This document shows positions 47,346 to 56,947 of a DNA stretch of 64,000 bases, piece after piece. Under the pieces are notes generated by a model, which ran no database searches, had not been told where the DNA came from, and saw nothing but the letters and a program-made list of their open reading frames with translations. Position numbers and translations under genes: made by a program. The stretch spans positions 1-64,000 of the forward strand of contig NZ_JAERPS020000005.1 in NCBI RefSeq assembly GCF_016918075.2. Reading direction: 5' to 3'. Source of the stretch: Rheinheimera maricola. GTDB taxonomy: Bacteria; Pseudomonadota; Gammaproteobacteria; Enterobacterales; Alteromonadaceae. The number at the start of each line of letters is the position of its first letter. Position 1 is the stretch's first letter.

Positions 47346-48260
47346 TTAGCGCTGTGATGCCAGCAAAAACTCTACAATCTCGCTTTGATATTGCCTGGCC
47401 AGCCCGCCGTGGCCGCCGCCGGCTATTTTTAAATGCTGATATCGATACGGATATTGATGTTGCTGCAGCCGCTGCATAATCCGATCGGACATTTCACTGG
47501 ATGGCCACAGCTCATCAGCTGTGCCTGAGATAAGTAACACGTCGGCCTGCATTTGCTGCACCGGGATCAGCGCTTGCTGGTAAGCCTGCTTATTTTGCAT
47601 CGCAATTTCATAGCCCAGGCGAAAATTGCCTTGCAGCAACGGCAGTGCTGATCGCAAGCTAAAAGGCAGAAAAGCAATTGGTTGGCCTTGCCAGCTCCAG
47701 GACGAACTGGTGCTATACCACTGTGGGCTGGCAAACACCACGTCACTACCCACCACCGCCACCACAGTGCTGATGTTCGCCGAACGACTGGCCAGTAATA
47801 AGGCTAACTCCGCCCCTTTTGACACGCCCAGCACTGACAGTTTCTCTGCGTCGACGGCAGCATTGCTGCGGGTATATTCAATAGCCTCAAGCACCCCGCC
47901 AAGCTCTATCCGATCCAAGCCAGATGGAATACCCGGCAAGCCAAAATAACCAACAACCAATAGTGCAAAACCTGCATCCAGATAGGCTTGCCGCTCTGGC
48001 GCACTGCGTGTATTGGTCATGCTCATACCACCTTCCGAACCGCCGAAAAACACCAATAGCGGTGCCGGGTTGTTCGCGTTTGCCGTTGCGGGTAAGTACA
48101 ATTGGCTTTGCACCTTGCCCTGATTAGACAAGGGCACAAACAGGGTAATTAACTGCGGCAGCTGGCTGCATAGCAACAACAGTGTCAGTAGCAAAAGCAA
48201 GAGCGTTTTGAGTTTGCTTAATTTTAATGCCTTGGGTGTATTGGATAATGTCGAAAACAT
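47346..48260 (-). CDS. BAAT-like acyl hydrolase, membrane anchored
   Basis: 304 residues. A long hydrophobic N-terminal helix (about 20-42) precedes an alpha/beta hydrolase of the acyl-CoA thioester hydrolase/BAAT C-terminal group: LVFFGGSEGG, DAGFALLVVGYFGLPGIP, the elbow GVSKGAELALLLAS, ISGTADELWPSSEMSDRI with the Asp, and GGGHGG with His. Likely acts in the periplasm on an ester or thioester; substrate unknown. Confidence 0.85.
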   Translation of the reverse strand: MFSTLSNTPKALKLSKLKTLLLLLLTLLLLCSQLPQLITLFVPLSNQGKVQSQLYLPATANANNPAPLLVFFGGSEGGMSMTNTRSAPERQAYLDAGFALLVVGYFGLPGIPSGLDRIELGGVLEAIEYTRSNAAVDAEKLSVLGVSKGAELALLLASRSANISTVVAVVGSDVVFASPQWYSTSSSWSWQGQPIAFLPFSLRSALPLLQGNFRLGYEIAMQNKQAYQQALIPVQQMQADVLLISGTADELWPSSEMSDRIMQRLQQHQYPYRYQHLKIAGGGHGGLARQYQSEIVEFLLASQR

Positions 48261-48455
48261 AAACCTTTGCCTGAATAACTAAACCTGATGCCTATTGTTT
48301 ATTAACGGCAGCAGCAACGACAGCGCTTGTTGTCATCGAAATGGGCTGACAAATGTCAGTTCATATTATCTTATCCCGCGTGATGCCAGCTATTGCAATA
48401 GCCTTATGGCCTGTTTAGAGTGCGGTGAATTATTACATTGCAGAGCCACATTTTT

Positions 48456-49478
48456 ATGAGTTTGCACCAGTTTGACGGTAATGCCGGCATCACCGAAGTG
48501 TCTCCGGGTGTGTATATTGACCTGAACGGTGTTCAACTTACACCGCAGCAAGTACGTCAGGTTGTTACGCCGCATGACTTTACCGTTGCCAATGCGCTTG
48601 TTGGCCGTCCGCTGGCAAAGCCATGGCGCCGGGCGATGGCAATAACTCTGGACGGTGTTGTTATTGCCCTGCTTACCTCAGGCAGCTTTTTATTTCTGCT
48701 GCCTGTGGCGGCCTATCTGGCTTTGCGCTGCCATATGCAGCAAAACAACCGGCGCCGGAATACTGTTATCACCATCGCGATATTGGCATTATTTTTACTA
48801 CCCTTAGCGCCGCAAAAAGCCGATGAACGCAGTGACTATAAAGTTAAAGCAGGTTTATTAATTACTGCCAGTGCTATTGCGCTTACCAATACAGATTGCA
48901 ATGCCCAATGCGCTGATAAGCAGTTAGACAATATCAGCGAACAATTACGTGGCAGTAAGCTTACAGACGACGAAATTGACAGCATGGTCAGAGACTTACT
49001 TGAAGAGTCAATTCTGACCCCGGCAGAGCAACAGGCGGCGCTGGATAAGGTAATGCGCAATATTAAGCAGCATCGCCAACAAGCTGCCGGGCAAGCAACG
49101 GACCAATTAATTCAAGCTACGACACAACCGGAAACAAACATCTCCTGGTGGCAAAAGTTAGCGCAGTCGGACCACAGTGTGCTGAAATGGTTGCAGGGCA
49201 TTTTAACCGATTTGGGCATTGGTTTTGGCTGGGCAGTATTTTATTTCACGCTGTTTATCAGTTGGAATGGTGGCCAAACGATTGGTAAAGCCTTTATGGC
49301 GATAAAAGTGGTGCAGCTAAATAACACCCCGTTGTCGCTATGGCAGGCATTTGGTCGCCAGGGTGGCTACAGTGCAGGCTTTGCCACCGGCCTATTGGGG
49401 TTTATCCAAATATACTGGGACCCAAACCGGCAAGCTATTCAAGACAAAGTAGCCGATACCTTAGTGCTAAAGATATAA
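48456..49478 (+). CDS. RDD-family membrane protein
   Basis: 340 residues. An N-terminal soluble part is followed by TM helices near residues 65-90 and 95-115, a long polar insert (about 130-245) rich in Gln and Asp, then helices near 255-280. The RDD signature is spread over AKPWRRAMAITLDGVV, GGQTIGKAFMAIKVV and RQAIQDKVADTLVL. RDD proteins include ion transporters, but this one is not assigned. I use the ATG at 48456; a TTG 18 bases upstream is less likely. Confidence 0.82.
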   Translation: MSLHQFDGNAGITEVSPGVYIDLNGVQLTPQQVRQVVTPHDFTVANALVGRPLAKPWRRAMAITLDGVVIALLTSGSFLFLLPVAAYLALRCHMQQNNRRRNTVITIAILALFLLPLAPQKADERSDYKVKAGLLITASAIALTNTDCNAQCADKQLDNISEQLRGSKLTDDEIDSMVRDLLEESILTPAEQQAALDKVMRNIKQHRQQAAGQATDQLIQATTQPETNISWWQKLAQSDHSVLKWLQGILTDLGIGFGWAVFYFTLFISWNGGQTIGKAFMAIKVVQLNNTPLSLWQAFGRQGGYSAGFATGLLGFIQIYWDPNRQAIQDKVADTLVLKI

Positions 49479-49494
49479 TCTGAAAATGGCTTAT

Positions 49495-49704
49495 TTAAGC
49501 GGGTATTTCCCGTTTGATGCCGTGTTTCTGTGACGTTTGACTGTCAAAATCACGGCCGATAGCCGTTACTGTGCATTGGCCATTCTGCATCAAGCTTTGT
49601 ACTGCCGCCCCCCAAGCCAGAAAGCTGGGCTTTGTGCATACATTTGGGGTGACAAATGAGAGCAAATCGGCGAGCATCGTTTTTACATTCATGGCAGCAT
49701 TCAT
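49495..49704 (-). pseudogene. Truncated IS4-type transposase fragment
   Basis: A frame of 69 codons on the minus strand contains WGAAVQSLMQNGQCTVTAIGR and then QKHGIKR, which resembles the N-terminal start of IS10/IS4-family transposases. The DDE catalytic part is absent. It is a remnant; no clear terminal inverted repeats remain around it. Confidence 0.6.
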
Positions 49705-49947
49705 GGTTTGTGAGTTTTGGCGAATGCTCTGTTCGGGAACTGCCTTGAATGTTCCCTTCGCTTCTAACTATTTGTTTTATCTATGCCATTCTTGGGATTT
49801 ACACCACAAGGGGGAGTTATAGCGGCGAAACCAATGGCACTCAATTGGGTAAGGCTTGTTGATACCAACGATATCAACCTTCGCAGGGGAACATCGTGCT
49901 GTTGCCAACAGCCGCCCGGTTGCTACCGGGCAAGCGCAAAGCCAGCG
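49705..49947. other. Non-coding stretch with hairpins
   Basis: No supported gene. Two inverted repeats are visible: GTTGATA-ccaacga-TATCAAC (49858-49878) and GCCCGGT-tgct-ACCGGGC (49914-49931). The second lies just after the amphi-Trp gene on the minus strand and might end its transcript, though no T run follows. Confidence 0.45.
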
Positions 49948-50166
49948 CTAGTTATTTGTCCATTTGATCTGAAACTCAATTTCTTCACTGTCGCCTTCAC
50001 GCTCGTGTTCAATACTAAACTCGGCGCGCACCGGCACATAGATCCGCTCACCGGCTATTTGGATCTCAAATTTTTCGCCGTTTTCAATGGCATCAGCCAA
50101 ACGCCGCAGTTTTTCAACAAACTCATGGTTTGGGTAGGTTTTTTCTACATCTCTTGGTGATTTCAT
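49948..50166 (-). CDS. Amphi-Trp domain protein
   Basis: 72 residues. FVEKLRRLADAIENGEKFEIQIAGERIYVPVRAEF is the typical helix plus sheet, and the end EEIEFQIKWTN carries the conserved Trp of the amphi-Trp domain. Function of this small family is unknown. GAGG lies seven bases before the ATG. Confidence 0.85.
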   Translation of the reverse strand: MKSPRDVEKTYPNHEFVEKLRRLADAIENGEKFEIQIAGERIYVPVRAEFSIEHEREGDSEEIEFQIKWTNN

Positions 50167-50330
50167 AGTTGATCCTCATATTGTGTTAAGCAGCAATAAT
50201 AACGCCACGGTGCCCCCGCGTAGTTACAACCTGCTAAAAAAGTTTGCTAAGGGTTATTCAGGTATTGCCTGCCATAATGCACTCCGATCACGGCATTACA
50301 GACTAAACCAGATCCTTCTTGCAAGCTGCA

Positions 50331-50368
50331 GCATGATTAAAGGCAGCCGAAGCTGCCTTTAATCATGC
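50331..50368 (-). terminator. Terminator of the NSS transporter gene
   Basis: A perfect 17-bp stem, GCATGATTAAAGGCAGC paired with its complement around a CGAA loop (TTCG tetraloop on the minus strand), 12 bases after the transporter stop. It may work in both directions. Confidence 0.85.
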
Positions 50369-50379
50369 AATCTATTTAC

Positions 50380-51792
50380 TTAAAACAACAGGTTTTGGCC
50401 GAAGAAAATGGTCGAGACAGTATTAACGAAGATTACCGCCAGGATCAGTGGGATAAAGGTACCCAACGAGAAGTTAACGTATTTTTGCAGCAGTGAGCCA
50501 GCAAAAGTGCTGTTTCCCTGGCTTATTTCAGCGTCCAGATTATGTTTTTTCCAGCGATAAATTACGAACAGACATAACAAGAAACCATTCAAAGGTAAGA
50601 TGGTTTCATAGAAAATGTCGTATACCACATCGAAAAATGATTTATTGATACCGCCATAGCTTAGCAGGTTGCTAAATACCTCAACTCGGCCAAATGACAG
50701 CGCACAAATCACAGCCAGCGCTATCATAGCTGCGCCAAGCGAAAACAGCGCCGTGCGGCGGCTTACACCTTTTTGATCCATTAAACTGCATACCGGCACC
50801 TCAATAATCGATACCAGGGAAGTTAATGCCGCAAAGAACACCAGTAGGAAAAAGAAAGCGGCAATAAAGCTGGCGCCGAAATAACCAATATCAGCTTGCA
50901 TAGCCAGAAAGATTTTCGGTAAAAAGGTAAAAATCATGCTGATGCTGGATTCTGACAAAGTGCTTAACTGAATATCAGGGTTAAACGAAAATACCGCCGG
51001 CAATATCAACAAGCCTGAACAACATGCCACTAATACCGACAAGCCTGCCACCATTTTGCCGGCGTGCACAATATTGTTGTTTTTCTGAATATACGAGCCG
51101 TAAGTAATTAAAATACCCATTGCCAGTGACAACGAGAAAAACGCCTGCGCCAGCGCGCCGTTTAATACCTTACCGGTTAGTTTATCAAACTCAGGAATAA
51201 GGAAAAACTTAACGCCCAGCATGGCGTTATCCAGGGTAAACACATAGATAACTAACGCAATTAACATGACAAACAGCATCGGCATTAATACCCGTGCCGC
51301 CTTTTCTATGCCCTGCTTTACCCCTCCTTGTAAAATAGCAAAGGTCAGGCCTATCACAATCGCCATATAAACAAAAAGCTCGTTGCTGTTAATAAAGTTA
51401 CCGAAACTTCCCGCAGCAGCCAGCTCGTTCAACTGGCCCATTACCGACTTACCCAGATAACCGAAGATCCACACGGTAATCACCAGATAAAACACGCCAA
51501 TCATAAAAGGCGTAATAACCGACATCCAGCCAACCGTGCGCCAGGCGCGGTTTTGACCAATCTCAGTATAAGCTCCCAACGGATTCTTCCGCGTGTGGCG
51601 ACCTAAACTCATCTCTGCCAGCATCACCGGTAAACAGATAAAGAAGACAAAAAAGGTATACATAATTAAAAATGCGGCACCGCCGTTTTTGCTGGCCATT
51701 ACCGGAAAGGCGACCAGATTACCGATACCAACGGCTGAACCGGCGGCAGCCAGTACAAAACCGAGGCTGGAACTGAATTGTTCACGTTTCAT
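50380..51792 (-). CDS. Sodium-dependent (NSS/SNF family) transporter
   Basis: 470 residues with 11-12 TM helices. The NSS signature GFVLAAAGSAVGIGNLVAFP forms TM1; AFFSLSLAMGILITYGSY is the TM6 site; EMSLGRHTRKNP and the later LVSIIEVPVCSLMD are family features. It would import an amino acid or similar solute with sodium, as in LeuT and TnaT types; the substrate cannot be read. The gene is alone and has its own terminator. Confidence 0.92.
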   Translation of the reverse strand: MKREQFSSSLGFVLAAAGSAVGIGNLVAFPVMASKNGGAAFLIMYTFFVFFICLPVMLAEMSLGRHTRKNPLGAYTEIGQNRAWRTVGWMSVITPFMIGVFYLVITVWIFGYLGKSVMGQLNELAAAGSFGNFINSNELFVYMAIVIGLTFAILQGGVKQGIEKAARVLMPMLFVMLIALVIYVFTLDNAMLGVKFFLIPEFDKLTGKVLNGALAQAFFSLSLAMGILITYGSYIQKNNNIVHAGKMVAGLSVLVACCSGLLILPAVFSFNPDIQLSTLSESSISMIFTFLPKIFLAMQADIGYFGASFIAAFFFLLVFFAALTSLVSIIEVPVCSLMDQKGVSRRTALFSLGAAMIALAVICALSFGRVEVFSNLLSYGGINKSFFDVVYDIFYETILPLNGFLLCLFVIYRWKKHNLDAEISQGNSTFAGSLLQKYVNFSLGTFIPLILAVIFVNTVSTIFFGQNLLF

Positions 51793-51994
51793 TGCTACGC
51801 GGACTCCCTGAGTTTTTTCTTATTAGAATACCGGGACTTTTGCCCGGTTAATGTTATAGCGCTCTGCATGCTAACAGGCTGTTGCAGTAAATCCTAGCCT
51901 CTACTGCTCCGATGCGTTCAACGGCGTTGGAACAAAGGCAAGGATCTGCTATCGTGCGCCAATTTACACTGGCTCTGCAAAAGGACAGCCCACT

Positions 51995-52294
51995 ATGTTC
52001 TACATGATTTATTCCGAAGATGTTGCTAACAGTTTAGAACAGCGCCTTGCTACCCGCCCGGCACATTTGGCCCGCTTAGAGCAGCTAAAAAATCAAGGCC
52101 ACTTATTACTGGCCGGCCCAACACCTGCTATTGACAGCATGGACCCCGGCGCGGCTGGCTTTAGCGGCTCTTTGGTCGTGGCAGAGTTTGCCAGTTTAGC
52201 TGATGCCCAAAGCTGGGCCGATGCCGACCCGTACCTGGCAGCCGGCGTATATGCCCGTTCAACCGTAAAACCGTTTAAAAAAGTATTACCTTAA
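51995..52294 (+). CDS. yciI: YciI-like protein
   Basis: 99 residues, the normal size. [43 protein letters not shown] and [23 protein letters not shown] are the YciI/YCII pattern, including His and Asp residues proposed as active site. Function is not firmly known. AGGA lies nine bases before the ATG. galE follows after 24 bases. Confidence 0.9.
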   Translation: MFYMIYSEDVANSLEQRLATRPAHLARLEQLKNQGHLLLAGPTPAIDSMDPGAAGFSGSLVVAEFASLADAQSWADADPYLAAGVYARSTVKPFKKVLP

Positions 52295-52318
52295 ATTGCC
52301 AGCCACAAGGACAGTAGC

Positions 52319-53335
52319 ATGAATTACGTTTTACTTACCGGCGGCGCCGGCTATATTGGCAGCCATACCGCATTGGAGCTATTAAACTCAGGTTATCAGG
52401 TATTAAGCCTGGATAACTTTAGCAATAGCTCAGATACAGCGCTTAAACGGGTGCAGCAACTGACGGGTAAGCAACTGATTAGCGTTAACGGCGATATCCG
52501 TAACGAAACTGCATTACGGCAGTTATTTGGCCAGTATGCCATCAGTGCTGTGGTGCATTTTGCTGGTTTAAAAGCGGTGGGTGAATCGACACAGCAGCCG
52601 CTGCATTACTACGACAATAATGTTGCAGGTACCGTTACCTTATGCCGGGTAATGCGCGAATTTGGCGTAAAAACATTAGTATTTAGCTCATCGGCTACCG
52701 TTTACGGCGACGCCAAGCAGGTACCTATTACGGAAACCTCAGCGCGTTTTGCCACTAACCCTTATGGCCAGAGCAAGCTGATGATAGAGCATATTCTTGA
52801 GGATTTGGTACGCGCCGAACCCGACTGGGGCATCACCTCACTGCGTTACTTTAATCCGGTGGGTGCACATGACAGCGGCCAAATAGGCGAAGACCCTAAT
52901 GGTATACCAAATAACTTAATGCCGTTTATCGCGCAAGTTGCGGTAGGTAAACGCGACAAGCTCAGCGTCTTTGGCAACGACTACCCGACTCACGATGGCA
53001 CCGGCGTGCGCGACTATATTCATGTCGTAGATTTAGCCCGCGGCCATGTTAAAGCACTACAATATCTGGAAAGTCATCGCGGTATCGAAGCCATTAATTT
53101 AGGCACAGGCACCGGCTACAGCGTATTAGATATGGTAAAAGCTTTTAGTCACGTAAATGCGGTGGCAGTACCATACCAGATCGCGCCGCGTCGGCCCGGT
53201 GATATTGCCACCTGTTATGCCGAGCCGTCAAAAGCCAAAACGTTACTTGGCTGGCAAGCTGAGAGAACGCTGGATGATATGGTACGTGACAGCTGGCGCT
53301 GGCAGTCGGCGAATCCTAATGGTTATAACAGCTAA
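52319..53335 (+). CDS. galE: UDP-glucose 4-epimerase
   Basis: 338 residues, the family length. GGAGYIGSHTALELL binds NAD; LVFSSSATVYGD and NPYGQSKLMIEHIL give the catalytic Ser and Tyr-x-x-x-Lys; LRYFNPVGAHDSGQIGEDP and YPTHDGTGVRDYIHVVDLA complete the substrate site. It interconverts UDP-glucose and UDP-galactose for surface sugars. It ends overlapping the response regulator gene on the other strand by four bases. Confidence 0.96.
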   Translation: MNYVLLTGGAGYIGSHTALELLNSGYQVLSLDNFSNSSDTALKRVQQLTGKQLISVNGDIRNETALRQLFGQYAISAVVHFAGLKAVGESTQQPLHYYDNNVAGTVTLCRVMREFGVKTLVFSSSATVYGDAKQVPITETSARFATNPYGQSKLMIEHILEDLVRAEPDWGITSLRYFNPVGAHDSGQIGEDPNGIPNNLMPFIAQVAVGKRDKLSVFGNDYPTHDGTGVRDYIHVVDLARGHVKALQYLESHRGIEAINLGTGTGYSVLDMVKAFSHVNAVAVPYQIAPRRPGDIATCYAEPSKAKTLLGWQAERTLDDMVRDSWRWQSANPNGYNS

Positions 53336-53988
53336 CTAATTAACCCAAGCTCCAGTGCCAGCAACACCGCGCGGGTGCGGTCTCGCACCCCAAGCTTAGA
53401 CAGTATTGCCGAGCACTGGTTTTTTACCGTACCTTCCGATTTGTAAAGCGCAGTGGCAATTTCTTTATTGCTGTAGCCCGCTGCCATCAACTGCAAAATT
53501 TCCAGCTCTTTATCACTTAACGGCTCAAGCTGCGCCGGCATAGTAAAGTCGCCCTTTTCACTGGCATCGTTACTGCGCATCGCTCCCAACAGGCGCTCGG
53601 TAATATTCGGTGCAAACCAGCTACCACCGCCGGACAGGGCTGCAATGGCCTCTACCAGCGTTTCCAGCGACACATCTTTGAGCAAAAAACCGCGCGCGCC
53701 TAGTGTAATACTTTTTAGTACCAGCTCATGTTCATCAAAAGTGGTTAAAATCAGCACTGGCACATTTATCGCCGCCTGCCTTAGTGCCGCTAGTGTTTGT
53801 ACACCGTTCATTACCGGCATGGATAAATCCAGCAAGATCACGTCCGGATTTAACTGCTGGCAAGCTGCTACTACACCGCTGCCATCGGCATATTCGGCCA
53901 CCACTTGAACTTTGCCCGACAAGCCAAGCAGGCTTCTAATACCATCGCGGATCAGTTTTTGATCGTCTACCAGCAGTACCTTATGCAT
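53332..53988 (-). CDS. NarL-type response regulator
   Basis: 218 residues. Receiver domain (about 1-120) with VDDQ, DVILLDLSMP holding the phosphoacceptor Asp, and a Lys in FLLKD; a LuxR-type HTH (about 155-215: LSDKELEILQLMAAGYSNKEIATALYKSEGTVKNQ). The ATG at 53988 overlaps the kinase gene; a GTG six bases upstream is possible. It pairs with the adjoining kinase and may control the divergent operon at 55253. Confidence 0.92.
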   Translation of the reverse strand: MHKVLLVDDQKLIRDGIRSLLGLSGKVQVVAEYADGSGVVAACQQLNPDVILLDLSMPVMNGVQTLAALRQAAINVPVLILTTFDEHELVLKSITLGARGFLLKDVSLETLVEAIAALSGGGSWFAPNITERLLGAMRSNDASEKGDFTMPAQLEPLSDKELEILQLMAAGYSNKEIATALYKSEGTVKNQCSAILSKLGVRDRTRAVLLALELGLIS

Positions 53989-55123
53989 TGTCACTCTCTT
54001 TGTACGGTAAAGTGATGCTAAGTTGCATTGCCTGGCGCTGTGTGGTCAATTCCAAGCTGCCGCCGCACTCAGCCAATCTTTCCTGGATGCCTTTAATGCC
54101 GTTCCCCGGCTGCCAGCTTGCAGAAAGCTTGCCGTTATCAACGATTGTCAGCTGCAATTTTTCGCCGTTAACAACGGCATCAATCTGAATTTCAGACGCG
54201 CCACTGTGTTTTAAACTGTTACTTAGTGCTTCCTGCACAATACACAACAAATGCTGTGCCTGTTGTAAGTCGTGAAGCATAATATTGGCGGGGATTTGCA
54301 GTTTTACGACAAGTTGCTCCGGCAGTACTTTTATCAATGAAGCTATCGCTTCAACTAAGGCTACATCTGCATACTGGCGCATAGTGCTTACCGCTTCGCG
54401 CACATCGGCCAGCAGCAACTTTGCCAGTTGGTGACATTTACCCACCTGTACCTTAGCCTCTCCATCGGTTAAATGGCCGGCTACCTGCAACTGTATTGTC
54501 AGCGCCGTTAAATGATGCCCCACTAAATCATGTAAATTGCGCGCAATGCGGGTTCGCTCGCTTTGGCGGGAAGCCGCCTGCAGTAATTGCTGCGTTGCCT
54601 GCAGTTGTTGATGCTTCTGTTCCAGTTCATCTCTGGCCCTTTCAGCTTCACGGCTGGCGCTTTGCACCAATACAGCAAACAGATGAAAGCTGCCGTACAG
54701 TAACGCCGAGATCCAGACGCTACTGCCGCTTTGCCAGGCGATCAGGCTGAACCATGCCGCCACTACCAGCACCGTTAACAGCATGGCAGCCGCCGTAGGC
54801 ATAACAAAAGGCAACATTGCTGCCCAGATAATGGTCAGGATAGATAAAAAGTCAAAATGGCGAGCAGGCAACAACCAGATAAGCGCAAAAGCAAAGCCCA
54901 GTTGTAATACTAACAACGGCAAGCCAAAACGGCCGAGCAGCGAGCAAACGCCTTGCTCACGCGTTAATAGCCAGAACGCAGCGCCATAACCAAGAAACAA
55001 CGCATGCTCCGCAACTAAATTTTTGTCAGGCGCCACTTTAGCCAATAGAAACAGGCTTACGCCATACACCAACAACCAGGTCAATAAACCGGCCAGGCTG
55101 GCAAAATCAAATTTTGTTTTCAT
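53981..55123 (-). CDS. HisKA_3 sensor histidine kinase
   Basis: About 380 residues, with five or six TM helices in the first 155 residues and no large periplasmic domain, a coiled coil, the dimerisation H-box RTRIARNLHDLVGHHLTAL, and a short ATPase domain (EALSNSLKHSGA, VDNG, GNGIKGIQERLAECGG). This resembles DesK-like kinases that sense membrane state or small molecules. The ATG at 55123 is one choice; a start at 55165 is equally weak in its binding site. It is translated together with the regulator (8-base overlap). Confidence 0.88.
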   Translation of the reverse strand: MKTKFDFASLAGLLTWLLVYGVSLFLLAKVAPDKNLVAEHALFLGYGAAFWLLTREQGVCSLLGRFGLPLLVLQLGFAFALIWLLPARHFDFLSILTIIWAAMLPFVMPTAAAMLLTVLVVAAWFSLIAWQSGSSVWISALLYGSFHLFAVLVQSASREAERARDELEQKHQQLQATQQLLQAASRQSERTRIARNLHDLVGHHLTALTIQLQVAGHLTDGEAKVQVGKCHQLAKLLLADVREAVSTMRQYADVALVEAIASLIKVLPEQLVVKLQIPANIMLHDLQQAQHLLCIVQEALSNSLKHSGASEIQIDAVVNGEKLQLTIVDNGKLSASWQPGNGIKGIQERLAECGGSLELTTQRQAMQLSITLPYKESDNA

Positions 55124-55165
55124 CAGCGCATTATGCGCAACAAAAAAATATCCGCAATAGGCCAT

Positions 55166-55190
55166 AAGTCATAGTGAAAAATCCTGACTT
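55166..55190. promoter_or_regulatory. Spaced inverted repeat between kinase and membrane gene
   Basis: AAGTCA and TGACTT are separated by 13 bases. The half sites are about two helical turns apart, a reasonable geometry for a dimeric NarL-type regulator. Confidence 0.3.
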
Positions 55191-55207
55191 TCGGCACCTG
55201 TGCAACA

Positions 55208-55247
55208 ACCTCCTCCAGCGTAAGCTGCTGACATTAACCGAGGAGGT
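55208..55247 (+). promoter_or_regulatory. Leader hairpin able to hide the ribosome binding site
   Basis: ACCTCCTC (55208-55215) is the exact complement of GAGGAGGT (55240-55247), the ribosome binding site of the following gene. Between them CAGC-GTAA-GCTG forms a small hairpin that would bring the arms together. Confidence 0.5.
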
Positions 55248-55252
55248 GTACC

Positions 55253-56017
55253 ATGTCTGAGATCCATAGCATATTGCTGTATTTACACATTGCGCTAGGC
55301 GCTATCGCTTTGTTGCTGTATTGGCTGCCAGTTGTCGTCCGTAAAGGCAGCAAGCTGCATGTCAACGCTGGCAACGTTTTTTACTACCTTATGTTAATCG
55401 TTTCAGGCTCAGGCATGGTAATGAGCCTGATGGGTTTATACGACCCTGTCGGCATTTACACAGCAGGCAAACAAATGACGACTGAACAAATTGAACGTAT
55501 GCTGGTATGGCGTGTACCATTTTCGCAGTTTTTGCTGCTGCTTAGCCTGCTAACCTGGGTAACCGTGCGTCATGCTATTGGCGTATTACAAGCCAAAAGC
55601 GATCGCGCTATGCTGCGTCGCTGGAACTATCAAGCACCGGTTTTGTTACTGTTCCCCACCGCGTTATATGTTGCTTGGCAGGGCATAATAGTGGGCATGC
55701 CGCTATTGATTATTTTTGCTGCCGTCAGCCTTACCACAGCCACTACCATTAGCCTGTATGTTTATAAATCTGACGTAAAACCGCGCGCCTGGATTATTGA
55801 GCACTTTAGCGCCATGATTGGCAGCGGCATTGCTGTTTACACTGCTTTTTTTGCCGCTGGCGGCCGGCGCATGCTGTCGCAGTGGCTGCCCGGCGAATGG
55901 CAACTGGTGAGCTGGCTGGCGGCGCCGGTGATTGGGTTAACTGCCTTGATATTGCTGACCGGCTGTTACAAACGTAAATATAAAGTGCAGCACAACAACG
56001 CTTTACAACAGGGTTAA
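55253..56017 (+). CDS. DUF2306-like membrane protein
   Basis: 254 residues with about seven TM helices: LYLHIALGAIALLLYWLPVVVRKGSKLHVNAGNVFYY near the start, with conserved His residues (HIALG, KLHVNAG) as seen in DUF2306 proteins; FSAMIGSGIAVYTAFFAAGGRRM near the end. Function unknown. Very strong GAGGAGG ribosome site, itself within an inverted repeat. The divergent kinase-regulator pair may control it. Confidence 0.75.
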   Translation: MSEIHSILLYLHIALGAIALLLYWLPVVVRKGSKLHVNAGNVFYYLMLIVSGSGMVMSLMGLYDPVGIYTAGKQMTTEQIERMLVWRVPFSQFLLLLSLLTWVTVRHAIGVLQAKSDRAMLRRWNYQAPVLLLFPTALYVAWQGIIVGMPLLIIFAAVSLTTATTISLYVYKSDVKPRAWIIEHFSAMIGSGIAVYTAFFAAGGRRMLSQWLPGEWQLVSWLAAPVIGLTALILLTGCYKRKYKVQHNNALQQG

Positions 56018-56065
56018 GGCTGGCTTACTGTCTTGTGATGTTACAACACAGGACAACAGCTTTAG

Positions 56066-56875
56066 ATGGCCATCACAAAATCAGCAATACATAACAAAGT
56101 GATCTGGATAACCGGTGCCTCCGGTGGTATTGGCGAGGCCCTGGCGCGCGAGCTGGCAGCAGATGGCGCACGGCTGGTATTAAGCGCTAGACGGTACAGC
56201 GAACTACAGCGGGTACGTGCCAGCCTGGCAAACAGCAATCAACATCTGTTGTTGCCGCTGGACATTACCGACGCAGCCGCTGTTCTGGACGCAATACACA
56301 GTATTGAACAACAAATAGGCGGTTTAGACTGGCTAATTAATAACGCCGGTATCAGCCAGCGGGCGCTGATTGTTGACACCATGCCAGAGACTGACCGCAA
56401 GCTATTTGAAGTCGATTATTTTGCTCAGGTAAACCTTACCCGCCAGGCACTGCCACTGCTTCTGGCCGACGGTGGCGGCAAGGTGGTGTTTGTTTCCTCC
56501 GTCGCTGGTTTAGTGGGCACCCAATACCGTGGCAGCTACTCCGCCGCCAAAGCTGCACTGCATTTATGGGCTAATAGCCTGCGTGCGGAACTGTTTGAGC
56601 AAGGCTTAACCGTGGCGACGATTTTCCCGGGTTTTGTTAAAACCGATGTCTCTCGAAATGCACTTACCGGCGATGGCAGCGCACTTGGCTCGATGGACGA
56701 TGCCCAGGCCAATGCTATTAGTGCAGCCGCCTTTGCCGAAAAAGCCATAAAGGCGCTAGTAAAAGGTAAGAGCTATATTGTCATCGGCGGGTTAAAAGAG
56801 CGCTTAGGCGCAATGGTATCAAGGTTGTCACCAGAACTGCTGTATAAAATGGTACGTAAAAGCAAAGTGCGTTAA
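56066..56875 (+). CDS. Short-chain dehydrogenase/reductase
   Basis: 269 residues. Classical SDR: TGASGGIGEALARELA for the cofactor, NNAGISQRA, the catalytic Ser in VFVSSVAGLVG, YSAAKAAL with Tyr and Lys, and FPGFVKTDVS. ARRYSE after beta-2 suggests NADP(H). It is most like the DHRS7 type. Substrate unknown. It lies 48 bases after the membrane protein gene and may share its transcript. Confidence 0.9.
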   Translation: MAITKSAIHNKVIWITGASGGIGEALARELAADGARLVLSARRYSELQRVRASLANSNQHLLLPLDITDAAAVLDAIHSIEQQIGGLDWLINNAGISQRALIVDTMPETDRKLFEVDYFAQVNLTRQALPLLLADGGGKVVFVSSVAGLVGTQYRGSYSAAKAALHLWANSLRAELFEQGLTVATIFPGFVKTDVSRNALTGDGSALGSMDDAQANAISAAAFAEKAIKALVKGKSYIVIGGLKERLGAMVSRLSPELLYKMVRKSKVR

Positions 56876-56947
56876 GGATAAAATGGTACTTGCTATAAGC
56901 TTGCACTAGACTGATTAACATCTGTTGAGCGATATGGATAGGATGTA

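Noticed and set aside
43602-48260. A biosynthetic cluster of alpha/beta hydrolases
   Set aside because: The three hydrolase genes are of different types, in both orientations, with separate promoters likely; no shared pathway can be argued.
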